Of a stretch of DNA of 64,000 nt, positions 18,837 through 26,760 are shown in pieces (within the stretch, counting starts at the first letter, position 1; every line of letters starts with the position of its first letter). The translations under genes were made by a program, and so were the position numbers. This DNA comes from Curtobacterium sp. MCPF17_002 (GTDB taxonomy: Bacteria > Actinomycetota > Actinomycetes > Actinomycetales > Microbacteriaceae). The DNA lies in contig NZ_CP126251.1 in NCBI RefSeq assembly GCF_003234115.2, positions 930,001 to 994,000 on the forward strand, given 5' to 3'. The notes below the pieces were generated by a model, which was given only the letters and a program-made list of their open reading frames with translations, was not told where the DNA came from and searched no databases.

Positions 18837-20360
18837 ATGGTGAGTTTCATCGCGAGACGGATCCTCGTCTCGGTCCTCATCCTCATCGCTGCGTCGTTCA
18901 TCATGTACAACCTGGCGGCGATCGCAGGAAACCCCCTGCAGGACCTCCAGAGCAGCAACTCGCCGAACCGTGACCAGCTCATCGCTGCGCGGACGGCGGC
19001 ACAGCACCTCGACGTGATCCCGCCGCTCCGCTGGGGCATCTGGATCACCGGCGTCGGCAAGTGCGTCATCGGCCAGTGCGACCTCGGCACGACGTTCAGC
19101 AACCAGCCCGTCGCGGAACTCCTCCCGCAGGCCGTCGGCTCGACGATCCAGCTGGTGACGTTCTCGTTCATCCTGGCGATCATCTTCGGCATCGGCCTCG
19201 GCGTCGTCACCGCCCTCCGCGTCTACTCGGGCTTCGACTACTCGATCACGCTGGTCAGCTTCTTCCTGTACTCGCTGCCGTCCTTCCTGATGGCCGTGCT
19301 CCTGAAGTCGTTCATCGCGCTCGACTACAACAACTTCCTGGTCGACCCGAAGATCCCACCGGTGACGCTCGTGCTCATCGCGGTGATCGTCGGCCTGGCC
19401 ATCCAGCTCGTCGTCGGCGGCGTCCTCAAGCGGCGCCTCATGGTCGGCGCGATCAGCGCCGTCGTGACCGCCGGCATGCTGCTGCTCATGCAGGCCACGG
19501 GCTGGTTCACGGACCCGTCGCTCGGCCCGGTGTTCGTGATCCTGTTCAGCGCCGGCATCGGCCTGGCCATGGTCGCGTTGCTCGCCGGCACGAAGAACCG
19601 ACGTGCGTGGATCGTCGCGGGGATCAACGTCCTCATCGCGATCATCTGCTACTTCGCGCTGCAGGGGCTGCTCAACGTGTCGTCCGGCGCGACGGTCTTC
19701 ATCCTCGCCGTCGCGACCGTCCTGGTCGGCCTGGCGTCCGGCTACTTCGTCGGCGGTCACGACCGCGGGCTGATGATGCGCATCGGCGCGCTGACGGCCT
19801 TCCTCAGCGCCGGCGTCATCCTGCTCGACCGCTTCATGCGCTCGTGGATCGACTACACGCAGAACTACGTGTCGCGTCCGATCGCGACGGTGGGTTCACA
19901 GACGCCGGGCCTCACCGGCGACTTCTGGATCACCGGCATCGACACCTACACGCACCTGCTGCTGCCGACGATCTCGCTCCTGCTCATCAGCTTCGCGAGC
20001 TACACGCGGTACTCCCGCTCGGGCATGCTCGAGGTCCTCGACCAGGACTACGTGCGCACCGCCCGGGCGAAGGGCCTGCCGGAGCGCACCGTCATCGTGC
20101 GCCACGCGCTCCGCAACATGCTCATCCCGATCGCGACGCTCGTGGCGACCGACGTCGGCGCACTGCTCGGTGGCGCGATCATCACGGAGCGGGTCTTCGC
20201 GATCTCCGGCATGGGCAGCCTCTTCAACAGCGGTCTGTCGATCACCGACGTGAACCCGGTGATGGGGTACTTCCTCGTCATCGCGATCACCGCGATCGCG
20301 TTCAACTTCCTCGCCGACCTGGCCTACTCGGCCCTCGACCCGCGGGTGCGTGTCCGATGA
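18837..20360 (+). CDS. OppB/DppB-type permease with an inserted membrane domain
   Basis: The 507-residue inner-membrane subunit starts with the OppB signature (FIARRILVSVLILIAASFIMYNLAAIAG...) and ends with a binding-protein-dependent permease domain. The EAA-like loop is YVRTARAKGLPERTVIVRHALRNMLIP (about residues 405-431), which contacts the ATPase. Ordinary OppB proteins have about 310 residues. Here about 170 extra residues, between roughly 165 and 340, form about six hydrophobic segments (for example LVLIAVIVGLAIQLVVGGVL, VFVILFSAGIGLAMVALLAG, ATVFILAVATVLVGLASGYF). Start ATG 18837 follows a modest GGAGAGG. The stop overlaps a 30-codon ORF (ATGA). Confidence 0.92.
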   Translation: MVSFIARRILVSVLILIAASFIMYNLAAIAGNPLQDLQSSNSPNRDQLIAARTAAQHLDVIPPLRWGIWITGVGKCVIGQCDLGTTFSNQPVAELLPQAVGSTIQLVTFSFILAIIFGIGLGVVTALRVYSGFDYSITLVSFFLYSLPSFLMAVLLKSFIALDYNNFLVDPKIPPVTLVLIAVIVGLAIQLVVGGVLKRRLMVGAISAVVTAGMLLLMQATGWFTDPSLGPVFVILFSAGIGLAMVALLAGTKNRRAWIVAGINVLIAIICYFALQGLLNVSSGATVFILAVATVLVGLASGYFVGGHDRGLMMRIGALTAFLSAGVILLDRFMRSWIDYTQNYVSRPIATVGSQTPGLTGDFWITGIDTYTHLLLPTISLLLISFASYTRYSRSGMLEVLDQDYVRTARAKGLPERTVIVRHALRNMLIPIATLVATDVGALLGGAIITERVFAISGMGSLFNSGLSITDVNPVMGYFLVIAITAIAFNFLADLAYSALDPRVRVR

Positions 20361-20449
20361 CCGCGCTCCGGACCACGACCGAGACCCGTCGCGCCACGAG
20401 CGCGGCCGGCCACACCACGGCAGTGCACCCCCAGGAGGACAACCGATGA
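20357..20449 (+). CDS. Candidate 30-aa bridging ORF between the two permease genes
   Basis: ATG 20357 overlaps the oppB-like stop (ATGA). The 30-codon frame ends in TGA 20447-20449, which overlaps the ATG of the next permease (ATGA again). The peptide (MTALRTTTETRRATSAAGHT...) is polar and has no domain. The double overlap is what would be expected of a translational relay, but the AGGAGG before the next gene could work alone and chance is possible. Confidence 0.35.
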   Translation: MTALRTTTETRRATSAAGHTTAVHPQEDNR

Positions 20450-21462
20450 GCACGCTGCAGGGCGGCGCACCGCTCGAACCCAACATCGGCGACGGCATCG
20501 AGACCGGGATGACCCCGGGCTCGCACGAGAAGCAGCTCGGCGAGAGCCAGGGGCGGATCATCCTCCGCCGCTTCCTCGCGAACCGGCTCGCGGTCGTCGC
20601 GCTGGTCGTCTACGTCCTCGTGCTCGTCTTCGCCGTCTCGGCAGTCGGCCTCGGGCCCATCCCGGGCTGGTGGCACTACTCGTACAAGGCGCTCGAGGAC
20701 CTGCAGAACGGCGGGGCCCCGACCTCGGACCACCCGTTCGGCCAGGACCGCATCGGCAAGGACTACTTCGCCCTGACGATGCGCGGCATCCAGAACTCGG
20801 TGCTCGTGATGATCGTCATCGGCGTCTTCGCGACGTTCATCGGTGTCGTCGTCGGTGCGGTCGCCGGGTACTTCCGCGGCACCGTCGACGCGATCCTGAT
20901 GCGCATCACCGACATCTTCATCGTCATCCCGGCGATCGTGATCGGTGCCGTGGTCGGCAAGACGGCCAACGGCCTCGGCGCGTGGGGCCTCGCGCTCCTG
21001 CTCGGTCTGGTGTCGTGGATGGTCATCGCCCGACTGGTCCGCGCCGAGTTCCTGTCGCTCCGCGAGCGTGAGTTCGTCGAGGCGGCCCGCGTGGCCGGTG
21101 CGTCCGACATCCGGATCATCTTCCGGCACATCCTGCCGAACGCGATCGGCGTGATCATCGTCTCCGCGACGCTGCTCATCGCCTCCGCGATCCTGCTCGA
21201 GACGGCGCTGAGCTACCTCGGGTACGGCATCAAGGCGCCGGACTCGTCCCTCGGTCTGCTCATCAGCCAGAACCAGTCGGCCTTCCAGACCCGTCCGTAC
21301 CTGTTCTGGTGGCCGGCGTCGTTCATCGTGCTGCTCGCGCTCTGCGTGAACTTCATCGGTGACGGCCTGCGCGATGCGTTCGACCCGCGCTCGAAGCGGT
21401 TCAGCCTCCGCAAGACGCGCGAGGCGGAGAACACCTCCGGCTCGGAGATGATCAGCGCGTGA
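20446..21462 (+). CDS. OppC/DppC-type peptide ABC permease
   Basis: The 338-residue second permease has the OppC N-terminal helix (FLANRLAVVALVVYVLVLVFAVSAV, about residues 45-70), then HPFGQDRIGKDYFALTMRGIQNS, typical of OppC. The BPD domain carries the EAA loop EFVEAARVAGASDIRIIFRHILPN (about 200-223) and LLETALSYLGYGIKAP. It pairs with the upstream permease to form the channel. Start ATG 20446 follows AGGAGG (20432-20437). Confidence 0.95.
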   Translation: MSTLQGGAPLEPNIGDGIETGMTPGSHEKQLGESQGRIILRRFLANRLAVVALVVYVLVLVFAVSAVGLGPIPGWWHYSYKALEDLQNGGAPTSDHPFGQDRIGKDYFALTMRGIQNSVLVMIVIGVFATFIGVVVGAVAGYFRGTVDAILMRITDIFIVIPAIVIGAVVGKTANGLGAWGLALLLGLVSWMVIARLVRAEFLSLREREFVEAARVAGASDIRIIFRHILPNAIGVIIVSATLLIASAILLETALSYLGYGIKAPDSSLGLLISQNQSAFQTRPYLFWWPASFIVLLALCVNFIGDGLRDAFDPRSKRFSLRKTREAENTSGSEMISA

Positions 21463-21476
21463 CGTCCCCCCGTGTC

Positions 21477-22106
21477 CTAGCGCGCCGCGATGGCGAACCA
21501 GCCGCCGACGGCGGTCGCCGCGAGCAGCACGATCGACAGCCAGTGCAGGGTGACCGGCACGCGCACGCTGTCGGCCGTGCCGAGCTCGATGGCGTCACGT
21601 TCGCGCAGCTCGTGCCAGCGCTGACGGATCAGGTACGCGGCGTCGCCGGACGCGGTGGACAGCAGGTCGCCCGCGCGGCGGTTGCCGTCCTCGGCCTCGG
21701 GGACGACGCGGCCGTGCCGCTGGTTCTCACGGCGGGCGAGGGCGACGCCGGCGCGACCGGGCGCCGGAGCGGCCCAGACGGACACCCGTCGGTTCGGCGT
21801 GATGAGCGTCAGGGCGAAGCGGGTGTCGACGTGCACGAGCGCCGCCCAGGGCACGCGCACCGTGTGGAAGACGTTGACGACCTCCATGCCGTCGTCGTCG
21901 ACGCTCAGCCGCGGTCGCCAGAGCGCCACCCAGCCGAGCAGGACGCCGAACGCCGTCGGCACGAGTGCGAGGGCGCGGTCCTGCCAGGTCGCGTCGTTCA
22001 GCACGGTCGTGACGAAGAGCAGGGCCACGATCAGCCAGAGGGCGATCGCGAGTCCGCGGTTGAACTTGGACACGAACACATCGCGCGTCGTCGGGGTGGC
22101 AGGCAT
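21477..22106 (-). CDS. PH-like (bPH) membrane protein, paralogue of 24394-24948
   Basis: The 209-residue protein has two N-terminal membrane helices (GLAIALWLIVALLFVTTVL, ALALVPTAFGVLLGWVALW), a PH-like beta domain (RPRLSVDDDGMEVVNVFHTVRVPWAALVHVD, about 70-105), and a C-terminal helix (WLSIVLLAATAVGGWFAIAAR). The WRPRLxVDxDGxxVxNxxxTxxVPW pattern is that of small actinobacterial bPH6-type membrane proteins, whose function is unknown. It lies on the opposite strand between the permease and ATPase genes of the importer, yet the importer genes seem otherwise intact. Confidence 0.8.
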   Translation of the reverse strand: MPATPTTRDVFVSKFNRGLAIALWLIVALLFVTTVLNDATWQDRALALVPTAFGVLLGWVALWRPRLSVDDDGMEVVNVFHTVRVPWAALVHVDTRFALTLITPNRRVSVWAAPAPGRAGVALARRENQRHGRVVPEAEDGNRRAGDLLSTASGDAAYLIRQRWHELRERDAIELGTADSVRVPVTLHWLSIVLLAATAVGGWFAIAAR

Positions 22107-22222
22107 GCCTCCATCGTCGCAGGTCGGAGCCTCGAGCCCCGACGCCGGCACCCCCGCCGTCAGCGCACCTCCATCACCACCCACGCGGTCGTCACGAGCG
22201 ACCGGGAAAGGACCGGACGTCG

Positions 22223-23998
22223 TTGAGCACGCCCGCCTCCGCGGCCACCACCCCGGCCGCCACCAGCACCCCCGTCGTCAAGGTCTCCGGACTCGACGTC
22301 GACTTCGCGGTCGACGACGTCTGGACATCCGCGGTCAAGCAGCTGTCCTACGAGATCCAGTCCGGCGAGGTCCTCGCGCTCGTGGGCGAGTCCGGCTCCG
22401 GGAAGTCCGTGAGCTCGATGTCGATCCTCGGCCTCCTGCCCCGGAACGCCCGCGTCAACGGCTCGATCGAGTTCCAGGGCACCGAGCTCCTCGGCCTCCG
22501 GTCCGCGCAGCTCCGGGAGTACCGCGGCAAGGAGATCGCGGTGATCTTCCAGGAGCCGATGACGGCCCTCAACCCGGTGTTCACCGTCGGGTCGCAGATC
22601 GTCGAGACCCTCCGCATCCACTACGGCATCTCGCCGAGCGAGGCGAAGGACCGCGCGATCGAGCTCCTCACCCTGGTGGAGATGCCCGACCCGCAGAAGG
22701 CGTTCGACTCGTACCCGCACCAGCTCTCGGGTGGCCAGCGGCAGCGCGCGATGATCGCGCAGTCGATCTCCTGCGATCCGAAGCTCCTCATCGCCGACGA
22801 GCCGACCACGGCCCTCGACGTCACGGTGCAGGCCGAGATCCTCGACCTCATCCGTGACCTCGCCGCCAAGCTCGGCAGCGCCGTCCTCCTCATCACCCAC
22901 GACATGGGCGTCGTCGCCGACCTCGCGGACCGCATCGTGGTCATGCAGCAGGGTGTGGCGGTCGAGACCGGCACGGTGCGCGACGTGTTCGCCGCGCCGA
23001 AGCACGAGTACACGCAGACCCTGCTCGACGCCGTCCCGCGCCTCGGCCAGGCCGGTGACGTGGTCATCGACCTGACCGAGACCCTCGAGGCCGTCGTCGA
23101 GCACGAGGCGCCCGCCACGGCGACCGCCACCGTCCTGCACACCGACGTCGTCACGACCCTGGGGCCGCCCGTCCTCGAGTTCAAGGACGTCGTCATCGAG
23201 TACCCGGGTCGTGGCCGTGTCAAGGCGTTCCGCGCCATCGACGGCGTCGACCTGACCGTGCACGAGGGCGAGGTCGTCGGCCTGGTCGGCGAGTCCGGTT
23301 CCGGCAAGTCGACCCTCGGCCGTGCCGCGATCGGTCTGCTCCCGATCACCTCCGGCCAGCTCGACGTCACCGGCGTCGACCTCTCGAAGCCGACCCGCTC
23401 GCTCGTGCGGCAGGTGCACCAGAACGCGGGCATCGTCTTCCAGGACCCGTCGTCGTCGCTCAACCCGCGCATGACGATCGGGCAGTCGATCGGCGAGCCG
23501 CTCCTGCTCGGCAAGGGCATGAAGGGCCGCGAGCTCGAGCGCGAGGTCGAGTCCCTGCTCGAGGCCGTCCGGCTCCCCAGGGCGTACTCGACGCGGTTCC
23601 CGCACGAGCTCTCCGGTGGTCAGAAGCAGCGCATCGGCATCGCCCGTGCACTGGCGCTCCGGCCGAAGCTGCTCATCGCAGACGAGCCGACGTCCGCGCT
23701 CGACGTGTCGGTGCAGGCGACGGTGCTCGAGCTGCTGAAGGACCTGCAGCGCGAGTTCAACTTCGCCTGCCTGTTCGTCACGCACGACCTCGCGGTCATC
23801 GACGTGCTGGCCGACCGGATCGCGGTGCTCCACCACGGTCACCTCGCCGAGATCGGCACGCGCGACCAGATCCTCCGCGACCCGCAGGACCCGTACACGC
23901 AGCGACTCATCGCCGCGGTGCCCCTGCCGGACCCGGATGTGCAGCGCGAGCGTCGAGAACTGCGTCGCCAGATCCTCGCCGCCGGCTCGGACGAGTAA
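22223..23998 (+). CDS. Fused double ATPase of the peptide ABC importer (OppD-OppF type)
   Basis: One 591-residue chain carries two ABC ATPases. The first has Walker A GESGSGKS (about residues 55-62), signature LSGGQRQR (about 168) and [12 protein letters not shown] (about 188). The second has GESGSGKST (about 355), LSGGQKQR (about 462) and [12 protein letters not shown] (about 483). OppD and OppF are separate in most bacteria; fusion is common in actinobacteria. Start TTG 22223 follows GAAAGGA at 11 bases. The sequence would power the permease pair; it is not in the same operon because a PH gene on the other strand separates them. It has its own terminator. Confidence 0.95.
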   Translation: MSTPASAATTPAATSTPVVKVSGLDVDFAVDDVWTSAVKQLSYEIQSGEVLALVGESGSGKSVSSMSILGLLPRNARVNGSIEFQGTELLGLRSAQLREYRGKEIAVIFQEPMTALNPVFTVGSQIVETLRIHYGISPSEAKDRAIELLTLVEMPDPQKAFDSYPHQLSGGQRQRAMIAQSISCDPKLLIADEPTTALDVTVQAEILDLIRDLAAKLGSAVLLITHDMGVVADLADRIVVMQQGVAVETGTVRDVFAAPKHEYTQTLLDAVPRLGQAGDVVIDLTETLEAVVEHEAPATATATVLHTDVVTTLGPPVLEFKDVVIEYPGRGRVKAFRAIDGVDLTVHEGEVVGLVGESGSGKSTLGRAAIGLLPITSGQLDVTGVDLSKPTRSLVRQVHQNAGIVFQDPSSSLNPRMTIGQSIGEPLLLGKGMKGRELEREVESLLEAVRLPRAYSTRFPHELSGGQKQRIGIARALALRPKLLIADEPTSALDVSVQATVLELLKDLQREFNFACLFVTHDLAVIDVLADRIAVLHHGHLAEIGTRDQILRDPQDPYTQRLIAAVPLPDPDVQRERRELRRQILAAGSDE

Positions 23999-24009
23999 GA
24001 GCCGACCAG

Positions 24010-24052
24010 AACGACATCCCCGACGTCACTCGACGTCGGGGATGTTGTCGTT
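24010..24052 (+). terminator. Terminator of the double-ATPase gene
   Basis: AACGACATCCCCGACGT pairs with ACGTCGGGGATG...TCGTT around a six-base loop, starting 12 bases after the stop and followed by TTCG. Confidence 0.85.
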
Positions 24053-24059
24053 CGTGCGG

Positions 24060-24369
24060 GCGTTCCTTCCCATCGCGCGTGGAGTGGAAAGCGGAATCGC
24101 GCGTACTCAGTCGAAAGAAACGACCTCCTACGAGCGAAACGTCCTCCTACGCGCGGAACGACCCGTGTGACGGCCTGGAGGCGCGGTGCCAGGCCGCCAC
24201 GCGCCTCCAGTCCGCCCCGTGCGCGTTCCTTCCCATCGCGCGTGGAGTGGAAAGCGGAATCGCGCCTACTCAGTCGAAAGAAACGACCTCCTACGAGCGG
24301 AACGACCTACCACGCGCGGAACGACTCACCACGCGCGAAACGGCCCGTGTGACGGCCGGGAGGCGCGGC
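24060..24369. repeat. Duplicated repeat block with internal 19-20-bp units
   Basis: A block starting GCGTTCCTTCCCATCGCGCG is present twice (24060-24186 and 24223-24369), nearly identical over the first 80 bases. Each copy then carries a run of 19-20-bp units of the form GAAACGACCTCCTACGAGCG, two in the first and three in the second. Each ends with CCCGTGTGACGGCC and a copy or half copy of the dispersed GGAGGCGCGG element. It lies between the ATPase terminator and the second PH gene. No coding function is evident in any frame. Confidence 0.85.
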
Positions 24370-24393
24370 TCGCCCCCGCCCCGTCGGCTGCGG

Positions 24394-24948
24394 TCAGAGC
24401 TGCGCGGCCGCCATGGACGCGACGACGCCGAGGACGATCATCGCGACGATCGTCCACGCGTGCGGGCGGTGCGTGATCGGCGCAGCCGTCACGGTCGCCG
24501 GAGGTGGGCCGTCCTGCGCGGGTGGGGCGGGCACGAAGGCGCGGATGCGCTCGGCGGCAGCGTCGACGTCGAGGTGATCCGCGCCTCCCGGCCGACGGTC
24601 GACCACGGCGCTGAGCCGAGCCGACCTGCGGGTCGCGAGCCAGGTGCGGCGGACGCCCTCGCTCGAGAGGACCTCGATGCCGTACTTGGTGCGGACCTCG
24701 GTGACGCGGCGCCAGGCGTAGGTGCTCGTGCGGCGGACGTCCACGATGCGGAGGTGCTCCGGGGTGAGCTCGAAGCGGGGCCGCCAGAGGACGGCCCACG
24801 CGACGAAGGCGATGAAGAGACTCGGCACGGGGGACAGCCACGGGCTCCCGCCGCCGATCAGTGCCAGGGGCACGAGGGCGATGGCCACGACCCACAGGAC
24901 GACGGCGAGCGTGCGCATGCCGGGGGCGAGGATCGTCGTGGTCTGCAC
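24394..24948 (-). CDS. PH-like (bPH) membrane protein, paralogue of 21477-22106
   Basis: The 184-residue product has the same plan as its relative 3 kb away: a hydrophobic N-terminus (TLAVVLWVVAIALVPLALIGG, FIAFVAWAVLW), a PH-like strand set (RPRFELTPEHLRIVDVRRTSTYAWRRVTEVRTKYG, about 55-90), and a C-terminal helix (WTIVAMIVLGVVASMAAAQL). GTG 24948 is chosen because TACCCT lies exactly six bases before it, as in many leaderless genes here; ATG 24918 and TTG 24963 are alternatives. The shared 'LWRPR' and 'V..V.RT....W..V' blocks show common ancestry. Function unknown. Confidence 0.75.
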   Translation of the reverse strand: MQTTTILAPGMRTLAVVLWVVAIALVPLALIGGGSPWLSPVPSLFIAFVAWAVLWRPRFELTPEHLRIVDVRRTSTYAWRRVTEVRTKYGIEVLSSEGVRRTWLATRRSARLSAVVDRRPGGADHLDVDAAAERIRAFVPAPPAQDGPPPATVTAAPITHRPHAWTIVAMIVLGVVASMAAAQL

Positions 24949-24960
24949 CGTCCGAGGGTA

Positions 24961-25227
24961 CAAGGCCGCTGCAACGCCTGGAGCTCACGCCCGGAGAGCG
25001 AACGGGGTTACGAGTTGCCTCCCCGGGAACGCCCGAAGAGCGGGTGTGACACACCGTCGCGTATCTCCGGACGACCCGATTCCCCGGGGAGGCAGATCCA
25101 GTGGACCTCTCGTGCCGACAATGGTCCTCGTCCCCCCGTTCGGGTGTCAATACCCCACGGCAGGTATTTCAGGAAATCGACACGCTCGTATCCGCGTTAT
25201 CCGTATGCACGCGCATCGAGACCCGGC
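24961..25227. other. Non-coding gap, 267 bp
   Basis: No convincing gene in either strand. The part from about 25140 is richer in A+T than the neighbourhood, with a short inverted repeat AATACC...GGTATT that resembles the arms of the 35.2-kb palindromes. A regulatory role for the peroxiredoxin end or the PH gene is possible but unsupported. Confidence 0.4.
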
Positions 25228-25707
25228 TCACGCCACCAGGAGTTCGATCTGCGCCCGGATCGTCTCGGCCTTCGGGAACCGGAGTCCGACCAGGCCGACG
25301 TGCCGCCAGCGGATGACCCCGTCCGGGCCGATCACGAACACCGAGCGGCGGAGTCCGATCCCCGGAGCCTGCACGCCGTACGCGCGGATGACGTCGCCGG
25401 CGGTGTCGCTGAGCAGTGGGAACGTGAGCGAGGACCCGCGGGCGAAGGCCTCGTGCGAGTCGAGTGCCTGCGGACTGACGCCCCAGACGACGGCTCCGAG
25501 GTCGCCGAACTCGTCGAGCTCCTCTTGGTAGCTGCAGAGCTGGGCGGTGCAGACCGGGGTGGCGTCGCCGGGGTAGAAGGCGAGGACGAGGGTCCGGCCG
25601 ATCTCGGCGGACAGGGCGTACTCGTCGTCGATGCGGGTCCCGTCGCGCACGATCATGCCGGGCAGGGTGAAGCGCGGCGCGGGGTCGCCCACCTCGGGGA
25701 TGCTCAT
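25228..25707 (-). CDS. Peroxiredoxin (AhpC/TSA, BCP-like)
   Basis: The 159-residue thiol peroxidase has the peroxidatic motif FYPGDATPVCTAQLCSYQEEL (Cys about 53, with Pro and Thr in place, and a second Cys five residues later as in BCP/PrxQ). It begins VGDPAPRFTLPGM and later has RRSVFVIGPDGVIRWRHVG. It would reduce peroxides using thioredoxin or mycothiol-linked partners. TAGCGT lies exactly six bases before ATG 25707, indicating a leaderless transcript. Confidence 0.92.
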   Translation of the reverse strand: MSIPEVGDPAPRFTLPGMIVRDGTRIDDEYALSAEIGRTLVLAFYPGDATPVCTAQLCSYQEELDEFGDLGAVVWGVSPQALDSHEAFARGSSLTFPLLSDTAGDVIRAYGVQAPGIGLRRSVFVIGPDGVIRWRHVGLVGLRFPKAETIRAQIELLVA

Positions 25708-25887
25708 GGGGCAACGCTAGGGCCGGGGGATCGGCGCCGTGCTGCGGCGCGCTGTGGGTTCACTGTGGGATCGCCGAGTCGGGGTCGAGCGGGTCCACAG
25801 CATCGCCGACGCCCGAACGGGGGTGGTGACCGGGGCGGTCGCGCGGCGGTCCGAGCGTCGCGCGCGTGTCACCGGACGGCGCGCGCG

Positions 25888-26637
25888 TCAGCGGAAGAGT
25901 GCGGGGAAGGCGTGGGCGACCCAGGGGTAGCCGACGAAGACTGCGGCGTCGAGGAGGCAGTGCGTGATGACGAGGGGGAGGAGCCGCCCCCACTTCGTGT
26001 AGATCCAGCCGAACACGATGCCCATCACGGCGTTCCCGACGAAGGCGCCGAAGCCCTGGTAGAGGTGGTAGCTCCCGCGCAGGACCGCGGTGGAGAGGAT
26101 GACCTGCCAGCGGCCCCAGCCGAGCCCGCCGAGCCGCTCGTACAGGTACCCGACGACGATGACCTCCTCCTGCAGCCCGGAGCGGATCGCCGAGAGCAGC
26201 AGGACCGGGATCGTCCACCAGTACGAGTCGAGCGCCGCCGGGTTGACGTTCACGGTGAACCCCATCGCGCGGCCGGTGAAGTAGAGCGCCAGCCCGGGGA
26301 TGCCGATGCACAGGGCGATGAGCGCCGCGCCACCGAGGTCGGGTCGGACGCGGAACCGGTCGACGCCGAGACGGTCGAGGTGCGGGCGGGTCGTGCTCCA
26401 GAGCAGGAAGCACACCAGCGCGACCGGGGCCAGGTCGACCGCGATGCCGACGAGCTGCCGCGCGAGGTCGACGTACTGCACGGTGGTCGTCGAGGTGTTG
26501 AGCGCCGTGGACTGCTGCCCGAGCGGCGTCGTCTGGGACAGGTCGTCGATGATCTGGAGCACCGAGTAGAGGGCGCTGCCGCCGAGCGACAGCATGAGCA
26601 CGATCGTGATCTCGATCCATGTTCGCCGACGGCTCAT
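25888..26637 (-). CDS. CPBP (CAAX/Abi-type) intramembrane metalloprotease
   Basis: The 249-residue membrane protein has about seven hydrophobic segments and the three CPBP motifs: EEVIVVGYLYERL (glutamate pair, about residue 172), HLYQGFGAF (about 211) and ITHCLLDAAVF (about 237). The Rce1/CPBP family forms an intramembrane glutamate-based protease; bacterial members are linked to bacteriocin immunity and peptide processing. The target is unknown. ATG 26637 is divergent from typA with 123 bases between the starts. Confidence 0.85.
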   Translation of the reverse strand: MSRRRTWIEITIVLMLSLGGSALYSVLQIIDDLSQTTPLGQQSTALNTSTTTVQYVDLARQLVGIAVDLAPVALVCFLLWSTTRPHLDRLGVDRFRVRPDLGGAALIALCIGIPGLALYFTGRAMGFTVNVNPAALDSYWWTIPVLLLSAIRSGLQEEVIVVGYLYERLGGLGWGRWQVILSTAVLRGSYHLYQGFGAFVGNAVMGIVFGWIYTKWGRLLPLVITHCLLDAAVFVGYPWVAHAFPALFR

Positions 26638-26760
26638 CGTGTGTACTCCTGTCGGTTGCGAACTACCGGTAGACTGGTGTGTCGGGCGTTCTGCCCGTGG
26701 ACGTGGCGCCGGGAGGCTGCCGGTCCGAAACCCTCTCCCAGAACTCGAAGGATGTCCTGT

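Noticed and set aside
16533-19760. 1075-codon minus-strand frame across the binding protein and permease
   Set aside because: Composition is that of an antisense shadow; the plus strand has a full lipoprotein and permease.
24060-24369. CRISPR-like repeat array
   Set aside because: The 20-bp units follow each other directly without unique spacers.
24079-26760. Upstream extension of the typA frame
   Set aside because: It covers repeats and antisense of the PH, peroxiredoxin and CPBP genes. TypA begins at ATG 26761 with a ribosome site and a standard N-terminus.
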